The notes beneath the pieces are model-generated. The model saw nothing but the letters and a program-made list of their open reading frames with translations, did no database searches and had not been told where the DNA came from. A stretch of DNA of 64,000 nucleotides from Pseudomonas baetica (GTDB taxonomy: Bacteria; Pseudomonadota; Gammaproteobacteria; Pseudomonadales; Pseudomonadaceae), in the NCBI RefSeq assembly GCF_019733355.1, contig NZ_JAIHLQ010000030.1, forward strand, positions 1 through 64,000, given 5' to 3'. This document shows positions 24,881-33,879 of the stretch, piece by piece. How positions within the stretch are numbered: the stretch's first letter is position 1; every line of letters begins with the position of its first letter. A program made the position numbers and the translations under genes.

Positions 24881-24926
24881 AAAGGTTCTCCGCAAGGATA
24901 AAGGCCGGGTCAGGTTCAGGCCCGGA

Positions 24927-27368
24927 TTAAAGGCAGCGCACGGGTTTGGCGATGTTGGTCACGACGTCTTCTTCAGGCAGTGCGGCCAAGGCACAACGAT
25001 TGACGTCGTCCCACACCGCGACCAACTCAGCCTGCGCTTTGACGCCCAGCAGATAAGTCACCCCGCCTTCACCGACGATGCCCACTTCCTTGTTTGTGTG
25101 TTTGTCCTGTACCGACGCGCCGAAAGGCACCGGTTTGCCATCAGATCGGGTCAACGTCACGTAGGCGTTATGCCCACGGGCGGTGGAAAAATTCACATAG
25201 CCGATAGCGCCCTCGGTCAGCGCCAGACGCTGGATCGGGTTTGAGACTTCGGTGTTGAGCGGCAATTTTTCCATGTTGATCCGCGCTTCATAGGCCTGGA
25301 ACGATGGCAAACCGTCCATCACCGCGTAACCGGCCTGGTTGGAGCGTGTCTGACCACTGAACGCCACGTCCGGCACGCCATCGGTCGATACCAGCAAACG
25401 GGTATCGCCATTCGAACCGTTGCCATGGGCCGACACGCCATAGCGGGTGGCGACCAGCGAACTGTCGAACTCGCCGGTCAGCGAACGGTAGGTGCTGCCA
25501 TCGGTGGTAGCAGAAGCGTTGGCCCGATAGGTGGATGCTCGTTTGCCGACATAAGCATTGACGTAGCGGTTATCACCGATCCCGCCATACACCTGATAAT
25601 TCAGGCCATCGCCGTCGTCGTGGCTATACCCGACGTTGCCCGACGACGCCCCGGTCCCCGAGCGCTGCATGTTGCTCGACAGCATCGAGTTACCGCCCAG
25701 CGGAATGGAAACCCCGAGATAGATCTGCGAGTCGTTCTGCCGCGTATTGCGGGTTTGATACGCGGACAGGTTGGCATTGATGTTCTTGACGTTGCCGATT
25801 GAAAAACTGCGCGCCAGCGACAGACCGAAACGCTCGGAGGGCGCCGCGTCCCAATAGGTGGAATGGTCGTAGGAGACACTCGTCGACAGCCAGGAAAAAT
25901 GCTTGGCCAGCGTCACCGAATAGCGCTGTTTACCCGAGTTCAGCGAGTAGGAATCAGGGTCGCCGACAAACTGCGAGAAGTTGGTAAACGTCTTGTCTGA
26001 AAAGCGATAACCGAGAAACCGCAGGTCTGTGCCAATGGCATCAAAACGCTTGGAATAGTTGATCCGGTACGAGTTACCCACCACCGTTTCGCCACTCCAG
26101 CGCAACTTGGCCCGCGAGGTGGTGACATCTGCCGACAACGCGCCGAACACGCCCAGATCCTTGCCGACGCCGATGGCATCCGACAGGTAATCCGAGGCTG
26201 CAAGCACGCCGCCATACACCGTCCAGTCCCGTGGCAAACCGTAGGCCAACTCTGAAGCAATAAACCCGGGCTCGGTGCCGCCGGCACCGTTGAGCCGCGG
26301 CTGCCCGGCCGAGACCTTGTAGCGCAACTCGCCCTCGCGGGACAAAAACGGTACCGCCGCCGTGGTGACCGTGAAGGTCTGTTCGGTACCGTCCTCTTCG
26401 CGCACGGTGACATCCAGCGTGCCCTGGGCGCTGCTGTTCAAATCCTGAAGGCTGAATGCGCCAGGCGTGACCGTGGTCGAGTACAACACTCGGCCCTGCT
26501 GCGACACGGTCACGGTCGCGTTGGTCCGCGCCAAACCACTGATCAACGGCGCATAACCGCGCAGACTGGGCGGTAACATGCGGTCGTCGCTGCTCAACGT
26601 GGCTCCACGCAGGGCAAACGTATCGAACACATCGGAGTTCAAATAATCTTCGCCCACCGATAGCTTCGAGCGAATGGCCGGCAAGGCGCGATAGGCATAG
26701 AGACGGTTCAACTGGAACGCTTTGCTGTTGATGTCACCGCTCTGCTGACCGGACTCTTGCCGGGCCTGGTAATCGGCACGAATCCGCCAGGCGTCAATGT
26801 TCACCCCGGCGGTGCCGTAACTTTGCAACGAGCGGGAATCACCGGACGCCGTGGACTGGCGGCTGTTGGCGATCACCCGGTAATCGAGCAATGCACCGTC
26901 CAGCCCCTCGCTCCAGGCAGCCGGGGGAATGTAATTGGGATCGTCATATTCGAACGTCGCCTGCGGCAGACTGATCGAAAGTCGGCCCAGACTTTTGATG
27001 TACTTGATGCTGGCGTTGTCGATCCCGCGCAAATCAACGCACTGGCCGTCAGCCAGCCTTGGCAGGCCCTTCAACACCTCCGGTTTCAAACCGAACATCG
27101 CCACCAGTTCTTCCGGCAGGCAGGCGTAACTTTCCTGCGGATCGTCAGCACTTTTGAATTCTATGGAACGGCTGCCGAAGTAACGCTGATTGACAGTAAT
27201 GTCCAGCAAGTAACTGCCGGGTACTGTGTATTGGGCATGGGTAAACTGTCCGAGGCTGATATTGTCTTTACGATCAATATTCAGAAACTCCGAATTGAAC
27301 TCCACGGCATTTGAATAGCGCGCAGAGAGGATCAATACGCAAGACACGAAAAGTGTGCGGCAGTACAC
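24927..27368 (-). CDS. Outer-membrane fimbrial usher (FimD/PapC family)
   Basis: 813 residues. A signal peptide is followed by the usher N-domain (VEFNSEFLNIDRKDNISLGQF...PGSYLLDITVNQRYFGSRSIEF), a 24-strand barrel with a plug near 230-330 (SDDRMLPPSLRGYAPLISGLARTNATVTVSQQGRVLYSTTVTPGAFSLQDL) and C-terminal domains with a Cys pair (RCALAAL ... VRCL). It assembles and secretes the pilus. The GTG at 27368 is preferred: AAAGGG stands 8 nt before it, whereas a TTG two codons earlier sits too close. It is separated from the pilin gene by 85 bp that contain a strong hairpin, so less usher than pilin is likely made. Confidence 0.94.
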   Translation of the reverse strand: MYCRTLFVSCVLILSARYSNAVEFNSEFLNIDRKDNISLGQFTHAQYTVPGSYLLDITVNQRYFGSRSIEFKSADDPQESYACLPEELVAMFGLKPEVLKGLPRLADGQCVDLRGIDNASIKYIKSLGRLSISLPQATFEYDDPNYIPPAAWSEGLDGALLDYRVIANSRQSTASGDSRSLQSYGTAGVNIDAWRIRADYQARQESGQQSGDINSKAFQLNRLYAYRALPAIRSKLSVGEDYLNSDVFDTFALRGATLSSDDRMLPPSLRGYAPLISGLARTNATVTVSQQGRVLYSTTVTPGAFSLQDLNSSAQGTLDVTVREEDGTEQTFTVTTAAVPFLSREGELRYKVSAGQPRLNGAGGTEPGFIASELAYGLPRDWTVYGGVLAASDYLSDAIGVGKDLGVFGALSADVTTSRAKLRWSGETVVGNSYRINYSKRFDAIGTDLRFLGYRFSDKTFTNFSQFVGDPDSYSLNSGKQRYSVTLAKHFSWLSTSVSYDHSTYWDAAPSERFGLSLARSFSIGNVKNINANLSAYQTRNTRQNDSQIYLGVSIPLGGNSMLSSNMQRSGTGASSGNVGYSHDDGDGLNYQVYGGIGDNRYVNAYVGKRASTYRANASATTDGSTYRSLTGEFDSSLVATRYGVSAHGNGSNGDTRLLVSTDGVPDVAFSGQTRSNQAGYAVMDGLPSFQAYEARINMEKLPLNTEVSNPIQRLALTEGAIGYVNFSTARGHNAYVTLTRSDGKPVPFGASVQDKHTNKEVGIVGEGGVTYLLGVKAQAELVAVWDDVNRCALAALPEEDVVTNIAKPVRCL

Positions 27369-27402
27369 GGGCAATACCCTTTAAACAGTGCTCTGACAGA
27401 TA

Positions 27403-27432
27403 AGAAAAAAGGGGCTATCGCCCCTTTTTCTT
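27403..27432. terminator. Attenuating terminator between pilin and usher genes
   Basis: AAGAAAAA-GGGGC-TATC-GCCCC-TTTTTCTT folds into a long stem with A and U tracts on both sides, so it can act on either strand. Inside a pilus operon it would lower usher and chaperone transcription relative to the major subunit. Confidence 0.85.
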
Positions 27433-27453
27433 AAAACAATCAATACGGGCGTA

Positions 27454-27984
27454 TCAGTTGTAGGCAACGGTGAAGTTGGCAACGCTGTCCGCTTCACCGG
27501 TGGTCACAGCAGCCGCGGTGGCTTCGTACATCGCCGCGAAGGTCACGGTGTTGTTGCCGTCTTGCAGAACGACTGGCGCAACCTGCTCCTTGCCGTTATC
27601 GAGCATTTCACCGGCGCTTGCCTGCAGGCGAATGCCGACGTTCTGGGCCAGGCCAGTGGTGGCGAACAGTGCAGGAACCGATGGATCCTGCACGCCGCTG
27701 AAGGTGAAGCGGGCGTTCTTCTGGGTGGTGGTGTCGCAGTCGGTCAGGACGATGTCGAACTTGACCGGGTCGGAGCGATCACCCGTAGCCTTGAAACGGT
27801 TCGATGGGACCTGACCCAGCGAAACAGTTTGATCAAGGGAGCTGGCGTCGATACCACATGCACCGGAAACGATTTCACCGATAAAACGCACGGTGCCTGG
27901 GTTGCCGGTTGCTGGCGCAGCATTGGCGAAAGAAGCAAGACTCATGGCAACAGCAGCGGTAGTCACAGCGAAAAACTTATTCAT
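27454..27984 (-). CDS. Major fimbrial subunit (type 1-like pilin)
   Basis: 176 residues. The signal peptide ends ANAAPA. The mature protein has the pilin pattern: GTVRFIGEIVSGACGID near the N-terminus, a disulfide Cys pair (ACGID and LTDCDTTT), and a C-terminal beta-strand with the conserved penultimate Tyr (ANFTVAYN). It is the first gene of the pilus operon and is followed by an attenuating hairpin, as expected for the most abundant subunit. The ATG at 27984 is chosen because GAG lies 8 nt upstream; an ATG at 27993 overlaps that site. It has a leader of up to 260 nt with tandem boxes. Confidence 0.93.
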   Translation of the reverse strand: MNKFFAVTTAAVAMSLASFANAAPATGNPGTVRFIGEIVSGACGIDASSLDQTVSLGQVPSNRFKATGDRSDPVKFDIVLTDCDTTTQKNARFTFSGVQDPSVPALFATTGLAQNVGIRLQASAGEMLDNGKEQVAPVVLQDGNNTVTFAAMYEATAAAVTTGEADSVANFTVAYN

Positions 27985-28243
27985 CGTAGGCATCTCTAGG
28001 GATAGTTATTTATCAGGCCCAGCGGCCTGGCTTCCCAAATAACTCACGAGCGGCAATCTGGCTTATCGCTGTAACAAATAAACCATGGCTTATTCCGACA
28101 ACTGAAGCCCCCATACTTTTGGCCATCGCCGCCGGTATTTTCCTGGCCCAACAGTTGTGAAAAAAGTAATGCCTCACTGATTATTCAGGACGCAGGGCAT
28201 CTCTGCTCCGGGGAAAATAATGAGTGATGCCTACGCGTGAAAA

Positions 28244-28278
28244 TGTAAGTTTTTTCCCTCCGAAATGTAGGATATTTC
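28244..28278 (-). promoter_or_regulatory. Tandem Bvg/Evg-like boxes upstream of the pilus operon
   Basis: GTAAGTTTTTTCC (28244) and GTAGGATATTTCC (28266) lie 22 bp apart in the same orientation, as in front of the autotransporter. The pair sits just beyond the stop codon of the MgtC-like gene and 260 bp from the pilin start. The rest of the 300-bp gap (27985-28243) shows no gene. Confidence 0.65.
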
Positions 28279-28284
28279 CCAGCG

Positions 28285-29001
28285 CTAATCGGTTGTACTC
28301 GGACTCCAGAAAGCCTGCACCACCAGCGTCGACGTCGAGATCCGCGCCACCAGTGCGTCCAGCTCGTCACCGTCGACCGAGGTGGTTGCCAGCGTCGCCT
28401 CGATCTCGATTTCATCGGCGCCAAAGGCATGCACGTCTACATCGCTGGCCGGGTAGTTACTGCGTTCAAGCTCCGCTTCGAGCAAGGCAAATACGGCTTT
28501 TTGCTGCGAGCGTCGGGCGATGACGTAGACGATGTTGGTGACTTCGGCCGAGACCACGTCCAGCGGCTGACGGTTGATGTTGTTGACGATCGGTCGCAGC
28601 AAGGTGTTGGCGGCGAGGATAAACAGCGTTCCTAGCACCGCTTCGGCCAGCAGATCGGCACCGGCGCAGGCGCCGACCGCAGCCGATGTCCACAGGGTCG
28701 CGGCGGTGTTCAGGCCACGCACGTTGCCCTCTTCGCGCATGATTACCCCGGCACCGAGAAAACCGATACCGGACACCACGTAGGCAACCACGCGCACCGC
28801 GCCTTCAGCGCCGGCGAGACGGTTGGCCATGTCGACGAAAATTGCCGCGCCAACGGCGACCAGCACATTGGTGCGCAGGCCGGCGGTGCGTTGCCGGTAC
28901 TGGCGCTCGAAGCCGATCAGGCCACCGAGAATGAAAGCCGCGCTGAGGCTGACGAGAGTGTCGAGCAGCGAGGTGAGGTTGAGGTTGTTGATGGCTTGCA
29001 T
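28285..29001 (-). CDS. MgtC/SapB-family inner-membrane protein
   Basis: 238 residues. The N-terminal half has four or five TM helices with the MgtC signature: LSAAFILGGLIGFERQYRQRTAGLRTNVLVAVGAA, VVSGIGFLGAGVIMREEGNVRGLNTAATLWTSAAVG. The C-terminal soluble domain (about 150-238) is ACT-like. MgtC proteins support growth at low Mg2+ and in pathogens modulate the F1Fo ATPase. It lies 131 bp downstream of mgtA in the same direction, with a REP doublet in the gap, so co-transcription is likely. AAGGAGG stands 8 nt before 29001, a strong ribosome site. Confidence 0.92.
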   Translation of the reverse strand: MQAINNLNLTSLLDTLVSLSAAFILGGLIGFERQYRQRTAGLRTNVLVAVGAAIFVDMANRLAGAEGAVRVVAYVVSGIGFLGAGVIMREEGNVRGLNTAATLWTSAAVGACAGADLLAEAVLGTLFILAANTLLRPIVNNINRQPLDVVSAEVTNIVYVIARRSQQKAVFALLEAELERSNYPASDVDVHAFGADEIEIEATLATTSVDGDELDALVARISTSTLVVQAFWSPSTTD

Positions 29002-29031
29002 GATGAAGTCCTCCTTGAGAACGCATCCCTC

Positions 29032-29121
29032 CTGTGGGAGCGGGCTTGCTCGCGAAGGCGTCGTGTCAGTCAAATACGTTCAACTGACACTCCGCTTTCG
29101 CGAGCAAGCCCGCTCCCACAG
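29032..29121. repeat. REP doublet (REPIN) between mgtA and the mgtC-like gene
   Basis: CTGTGGGAGCGGGCTTGCTC at 29032 and its inverse ending 29121 form a 90-bp inverted pair with about 30 bp between the arms. The transcribed RNA would fold into one long hairpin within the operon. Confidence 0.9.
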
Positions 29122-29132
29122 GTACGGTGGTG

Positions 29133-31832
29133 TTACTGCCAGCCAAACCGGCGGATGTAGAAGCCTTTGACCGCCTGGGTCAGGGCCATGTACGCCAGCA
29201 AAATCACCGGCAGGAACACGAAGTACAGCGATGGCAGCGCCTGCAGTTTGAAGTAATGCGCCAACGGCCCCATCGGCAGGAAGACGCCGACCGCCATGAT
29301 GATCCCGGTCATCACCAGCAGCGGCATGGCTGCACGGCTTTGCAGGAACGGAATCTTCGGCGTGCGGATCATGTGCACGATCAGCGTCTGGGTCAGCAGC
29401 CCGACCACGAACCAGCCGGACTGGAACAGCGTCTGGTGATCGGGGGTGTTGGCATCGAACACGTACCACATCAAGGCGAACGTGGTGATGTCAAAGATCG
29501 AACTGATCGGGCCGAAGAACAGCATGAAACGCCCGACGTCGCCCGGCTGCCAGCGTTGCGGTTTTTTCAGCATCTCCTCATCGACGTTGTCGAACGGGAT
29601 GGCGATCTGCGAAATGTCGTAGAGCAGGTTCTGCACCAGCAGATGCATTGGCAGCATCGGCAGAAACGGAATGAACGCACTGGCGACCAACACCGAGAAG
29701 ACGTTGCCGAAGTTCGAACTGGCGGTCATCTTGATGTACTTGAGCATGTTGGCGAAGGTTCGGCGCCCTTCGAGCACGCCCTCCTCCAGCACCATCAGGC
29801 TTTTCTCCAGAAGGATGATGTCCGCTGCCTCTTTGGCGATGTCCACCGCGCTGTCCACCGAGATACCGATGTCAGCGGTGCGCAGTGCTGGCGCATCGTT
29901 GATGCCGTCGCCCATGAAACCAACCACATGACCATTGCCTTTGAGGATGCGCACGATGCGTTCCTTGTGCGACGGCGTCAGTTTGGCGAAGACGTTGGTG
30001 GTCTCGACGGCCACCGACAGTTCGGCATCGCTCATGCGCTCGACGTCGTTGCCCAGTAACAGGCCCTGTTGCGCCAGGCCGACTTCGCGGCAGATTTTTG
30101 CGGTCACCAGTTCGTTGTCGCCCGTCAGCACCTTCACGGCGATGCCATGTTCAGCCAAGGCCTTGAGCGCTGGCGCGGTGCTTTCTTTCGGTGGATCGAG
30201 GAACGCCACGTAGCCGATCAGCGTCAGCTGCGCTTCATCAGCCAGGCTATAGGTGTTGCGACCTTCAGGCATCGAGCGGGCTGCCACCGCTACCACGCGC
30301 AAGCCTTCAGCGTTGAATCCTGCGGTGACCTGACGAATCCGAGTCAGCAATTCATCGCTCAAGGCTTCATCGACGTCGGCGTGGCGCACACGAGTGCACA
30401 CCGCCAGCACTTCTTCCACCGCGCCTTTGCAGATCAATTGATGCGCCTGACCACGCCCTTCGACCACCACAGACATGCGCCGACGGTCGAAGTCGAAAGG
30501 GATCTCATCGACCTTGCGAAATGCCGTGCCGACCTTGAGTTCACGGTGGACTTCCACGTGTTCCAGCACCGCCACATCCAACAGGTTTTTCAGGCCGGTC
30601 TGGTAATAGCTGTTGAGATAAGCCATTTCCAACACGTCGTCCGAGTCTTCACCCCAGACGTCTACGTGGCGCGCCAGAAAGATCTTGTCTTGGGTCAGGG
30701 TGCCGGTCTTGTCGGTGCACAGCACGTCCATGGCGCCGAAGTTCTGGATCGCATCGAGGCGTTTGACGATGACTTTTTTGCGCGACAGGAATACCGCGCC
30801 TTTGGCCAACGTCGAGGTGACGATCATTGGCAGCATTTCCGGAGTCAGGCCCACGGCAATCGATAGCGCAAACAGCAGCGCTTCGGTCCAGTCGCCCTTG
30901 GTGAAACCGTTGATGAACAACACCAGCGGCGCCATCACGAACATGAAGCGGATCAACAACCAACTGACTTTGTTGACGCCTTGCTGGAACGAGGTGACGG
31001 CCCGATCCGTCGCGCCCACGCGTTGCGCCAGCGCACCGAAATACGTGCTGTTACCCGTGGTGAGAATCACCGCAACCGCCGTGCCCGAGACCACGTTGGT
31101 GCCCATGAACAAAATGTTGTCCAGCTCCAGCGGGTTGCGCGTGTCGCGATCAGCCTGACGCGCAAACTTCTCCACTGGCATCGATTCGCCGGTCATCGCC
31201 GCCTGACTGACAAACAGGTCTTTGGCGTTGAGCACGCGGCAATCGGCAGGAATCATGTCACCGGCCGACAACACGATCAGATCGCCGGGCACCAGTTGTT
31301 TGATCGGCACTTCAGTGCGTGGCTCATCACGGCGCATGACGGTGGCGGTGTTGCTGACCATCGCCTTGAGCGCATCAGCCGCCTGGTTGGATTTGCTTTC
31401 CTGCCAGAAGCGCAGCAGCGTCGACAGCACCACCATGGAGAAAATCACCACGGCGGCTGTGAGGTCTTCGGTCAGCCACGAGATCACCGCCAACAGTGTC
31501 AGCAGCAGGTTGAACGGATTTTTGTAGCAGTGCCACAGGTGGGTCCACCATGGCAGAGGCTGCTCGTGTTCGACTTCGTTGAGGCCGTATTGCGCACGCA
31601 GCGCATCGACTTCGAAGTCGGTGAGGCCGTCGCAATGCGTGCCCAGTGAAGACAGCAATGCCCCACTGTCGCAATGGGCAGCATCGACTAGCGTATTGGC
31701 CAGAGTGGGGGGGACTTCACGGCTGACCGTGGTGTCGTTGATGGAATCCAGCAACGCCAGGCGACGGAAGTGCCGGGCGAAGTGGCGGGTCCGCAGAAAG
31801 CCTGCGAAAAATTCCTTGAGCGTAAGTTTCAT
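29133..31832 (-). CDS. mgtA: Mg2+-importing P-type (P3B) ATPase
   Basis: An 899-residue inner-membrane pump. Visible P-type motifs are the actuator TGES (AAMTGESMPVEKFA), the phosphorylation site DKTGTLTQD, KGAVEEVL in the nucleotide domain, and GDGINDAPALR in the hinge. The N-terminal extension and the PFDNVDEEMLKKPQRWQ segment before the last helices are typical of MgtA/MgtB. It imports Mg2+ when the ion is scarce. The start at 31832 (MKLTLKEFF) fits family length; the longer frame to 31913 has no support. A leader of several hundred bp precedes it. Confidence 0.95.
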   Translation of the reverse strand: MKLTLKEFFAGFLRTRHFARHFRRLALLDSINDTTVSREVPPTLANTLVDAAHCDSGALLSSLGTHCDGLTDFEVDALRAQYGLNEVEHEQPLPWWTHLWHCYKNPFNLLLTLLAVISWLTEDLTAAVVIFSMVVLSTLLRFWQESKSNQAADALKAMVSNTATVMRRDEPRTEVPIKQLVPGDLIVLSAGDMIPADCRVLNAKDLFVSQAAMTGESMPVEKFARQADRDTRNPLELDNILFMGTNVVSGTAVAVILTTGNSTYFGALAQRVGATDRAVTSFQQGVNKVSWLLIRFMFVMAPLVLFINGFTKGDWTEALLFALSIAVGLTPEMLPMIVTSTLAKGAVFLSRKKVIVKRLDAIQNFGAMDVLCTDKTGTLTQDKIFLARHVDVWGEDSDDVLEMAYLNSYYQTGLKNLLDVAVLEHVEVHRELKVGTAFRKVDEIPFDFDRRRMSVVVEGRGQAHQLICKGAVEEVLAVCTRVRHADVDEALSDELLTRIRQVTAGFNAEGLRVVAVAARSMPEGRNTYSLADEAQLTLIGYVAFLDPPKESTAPALKALAEHGIAVKVLTGDNELVTAKICREVGLAQQGLLLGNDVERMSDAELSVAVETTNVFAKLTPSHKERIVRILKGNGHVVGFMGDGINDAPALRTADIGISVDSAVDIAKEAADIILLEKSLMVLEEGVLEGRRTFANMLKYIKMTASSNFGNVFSVLVASAFIPFLPMLPMHLLVQNLLYDISQIAIPFDNVDEEMLKKPQRWQPGDVGRFMLFFGPISSIFDITTFALMWYVFDANTPDHQTLFQSGWFVVGLLTQTLIVHMIRTPKIPFLQSRAAMPLLVMTGIIMAVGVFLPMGPLAHYFKLQALPSLYFVFLPVILLAYMALTQAVKGFYIRRFGWQ

Positions 31833-32304
31833 GGCTGTTGCCCCTATGGTCAGCCGGGAAACCGTCAAGCAGGTACGTCCGCGCCTGTGCCGCCGGAAAA
31901 ACCGGCACGGCAAGGCTTGGCGCGCCAGTCAGAAAAGACAGGCGTGTCGATAGGGCTGCGATCTCGACGATGAGTCGAAATCACGCTCTGTTCAGCGTCG
32001 ATGAGAAGGAACGTCCAGACATGACCCAGGACGGGCCATGCACGGGATGCCGCTGCTCGCATTTACGGCGAGACAACGGCACAAAAGAGGCGCGTTATCT
32101 TGCCGAGAATCTGCCGGTTACCAAGACCGGCCGACAACTGTCACTCGAACAAGTACCCACTGTGGGTCTCCGCTATTGATGAAAACGCGCGAAGCTTACG
32201 CCCCGATATCTGGAGAGTAAACCGGCAAAAGAAGGTGTGTCGGGGAATTACAGGGCTCTTCAGGAAGGGTTCAGGATTCAGAATTTGTGTTGCTTCAAAT
32301 GGCC
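31833..32304 (-). promoter_or_regulatory. Long untranslated leader and promoter region of mgtA
   Basis: About 470 bp without a credible gene before the next REP element. It holds GCCGG-containing hairpins (near 31890-31912 and 32110-32130) and one 65-codon minus-strand frame (31865-32062) with no ribosome site. Enteric mgtA uses a Mg2+-sensing leader and others an M-box; I could not match either by eye. A regulatory leader is an inference from length and gene identity. Confidence 0.4.
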
Positions 32305-32383
32305 CCTTCGCGAGCAAGCCCGCTCCCACATTTTCTCCTGCGTACACAGAAAAACAGTGTGGGAGCGGGCTTGCTCGCGAAGG
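32305..32383. repeat. REP doublet (REPIN) beyond pvdA
   Basis: Two inverted arms (32305-32330 and 32358-32383) of the TGTGGGAGCGGGCTTGCTCGCGAAGG element with about 27 bp between. It lies 24 bp beyond the pvdA stop and may serve as its transcript end. Confidence 0.9.
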
Positions 32384-32406
32384 CGATGTATCAGGCGCCG
32401 CAGATT

Positions 32407-33744
32407 TTAGCTGGCAGTCGCCAACAACAGATCCGCCATCGAACGGCTGTGTCCACGATGCTTGCCATGCTCATACAACGAGCCGGCAATCTCATCGGCA
32501 CGGATCGGCAACACCGACAGCAGTGTGTCGCTCAAACCATGGCTGGCCTCGCAGAAACCCTGCATGTAGATGCCTGCCTTGCAGCGCTCATCGGTGATCA
32601 CTTTGTAGTTGCGATCGACCTCGAATTCGCCCAGGTATTCTTCCATCGGCGCCAGCAGTTTGCGGTGCATCTGCCGCTCGTAACCGGTGGCCAGCACCAC
32701 AGCGTCATAAAGGCGCACCGTCACCTCGCCGGTGGCGTTGTTGCGCACGGTCAGCTCGATACCGTTTTCGGTGGCGGTGGCGTTCTCGACGGTGGTCAGG
32801 GTGCGGAAGGCATGGCGGGCAATCCCGGAGACCTTCTGACGATAGAAGATGCCGTAGATGCGCTCGATCAAATCGATGTCGACCACCGAGTAGTTGGTGT
32901 TGTGGTACTCGTTGACCAGACGCTCACGCTCGGCGCTGTTTTGCTGGAACACCAGGTCGGTGAACTCCGGTGCGAACACTTCGTTGACGAACGGGCTGTC
33001 GTCGGCTGGCTTGAGGGCCGAGCCGCGCAGGATCATGTCGACCTGCACCGATGGGAACGAATCGTTCAGGTCGATGAAGGCTTCCGCCGCGCTCTGCCCG
33101 CCGCCGATGATCGCAATGCTCATCGGCTGATTGTTCACGCACGGCTGCCTGGCCATCTGTGACAAGTATTGCGAATGGTGGAACACGCGGGTGTCGCCCT
33201 TCAGCGCCTTGAACGCTTGCGGAATACGTGGCGTGCCGCCGGCACTGACCACCACCGAACGGGTAGTCCGCACATGTTGCTGCCCCTGGCTGTCGCGGGA
33301 AATCACGCGCAGCGCTTCGACCTGATGGTTGTGCAGCACAGGCTCAATGGTCAGCACTTCTTCGCCATAACGGCTCTGCTCGGTGAACTGCCCGGCGACC
33401 CAGCGCAGGTAGTCGTTGTACTCCATGCGGCACGGGTAGAAGGTGCCGAGGTTGATGAAGTCCACAAGGCGGCCGTGATACTTCAGGTAATTGACGAACG
33501 AGTACGGGCTGGTCGGGTTGCGCAGGGTCACCAGATCCTTGAGGAAGGAAATCTGCAACTCACTCTGGGTCGACAGGGTATTGCCGTGCCAGCTGTAGTC
33601 GGCCTGCTTGTCGAGGAACAGCACATCCAGCTCGCCCTGGGTCGGGCCGCGCTCTTGCAGGGCGATGGCCAGCGCCAGGTTCGAAGGGCCGAAACCGACG
33701 CCGATCAGGTCGTGAACGATGGGCGGTGCAATTGCCTGTGTCAT
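32407..33744 (-). CDS. pvdA: L-ornithine N5-monooxygenase (pyoverdine biosynthesis)
   Basis: A 445-residue flavin-dependent N-hydroxylating monooxygenase. It has an FAD-binding GVGFGPSNLALAIAL near the N-terminus, an NADPH-binding IAIIGGGQSAAEAFIDL near 215-230 and the C-terminal ATGYERQMH motif. PvdA hydroxylates ornithine to start the N5-formyl-N5-hydroxyornithine parts of pyoverdine, in the cytoplasm near the membrane. AGAGGA stands 8 nt before the ATG. A perfect PvdS box lies 101 bp upstream, so expression follows iron starvation. The gene is monocistronic. Confidence 0.96.
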   Translation of the reverse strand: MTQAIAPPIVHDLIGVGFGPSNLALAIALQERGPTQGELDVLFLDKQADYSWHGNTLSTQSELQISFLKDLVTLRNPTSPYSFVNYLKYHGRLVDFINLGTFYPCRMEYNDYLRWVAGQFTEQSRYGEEVLTIEPVLHNHQVEALRVISRDSQGQQHVRTTRSVVVSAGGTPRIPQAFKALKGDTRVFHHSQYLSQMARQPCVNNQPMSIAIIGGGQSAAEAFIDLNDSFPSVQVDMILRGSALKPADDSPFVNEVFAPEFTDLVFQQNSAERERLVNEYHNTNYSVVDIDLIERIYGIFYRQKVSGIARHAFRTLTTVENATATENGIELTVRNNATGEVTVRLYDAVVLATGYERQMHRKLLAPMEEYLGEFEVDRNYKVITDERCKAGIYMQGFCEASHGLSDTLLSVLPIRADEIAGSLYEHGKHRGHSRSMADLLLATAS

Positions 33745-33844
33745 TTCCAGTGTCCTCTGGATGAACCCCTCAACAGCGGGGAAAGGAAAGCCTAAGTGAC
33801 CTGACCGGCCTTGAGCAGGACAGCAGGTCGTCTGTTGAGTAGGA

Positions 33845-33868
33845 ACGAGGACAGTGAAATAAAATTTA
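33845..33868 (-). promoter_or_regulatory. PvdS (iron-starvation) promoter of pvdA
   Basis: On the minus strand TAAAT-N16-CGT, the exact consensus of PvdS-dependent promoters, 101 bp before the pvdA start. Confidence 0.88.
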
Positions 33869-33879
33869 CCGACGATGGC

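Noticed and set aside
31865..32062. A 65-codon minus-strand frame in the mgtA leader as a regulatory leader peptide
   Set aside because: No ribosome site, no proline or acidic run as in known mgtA leader peptides, and composition fits chance.
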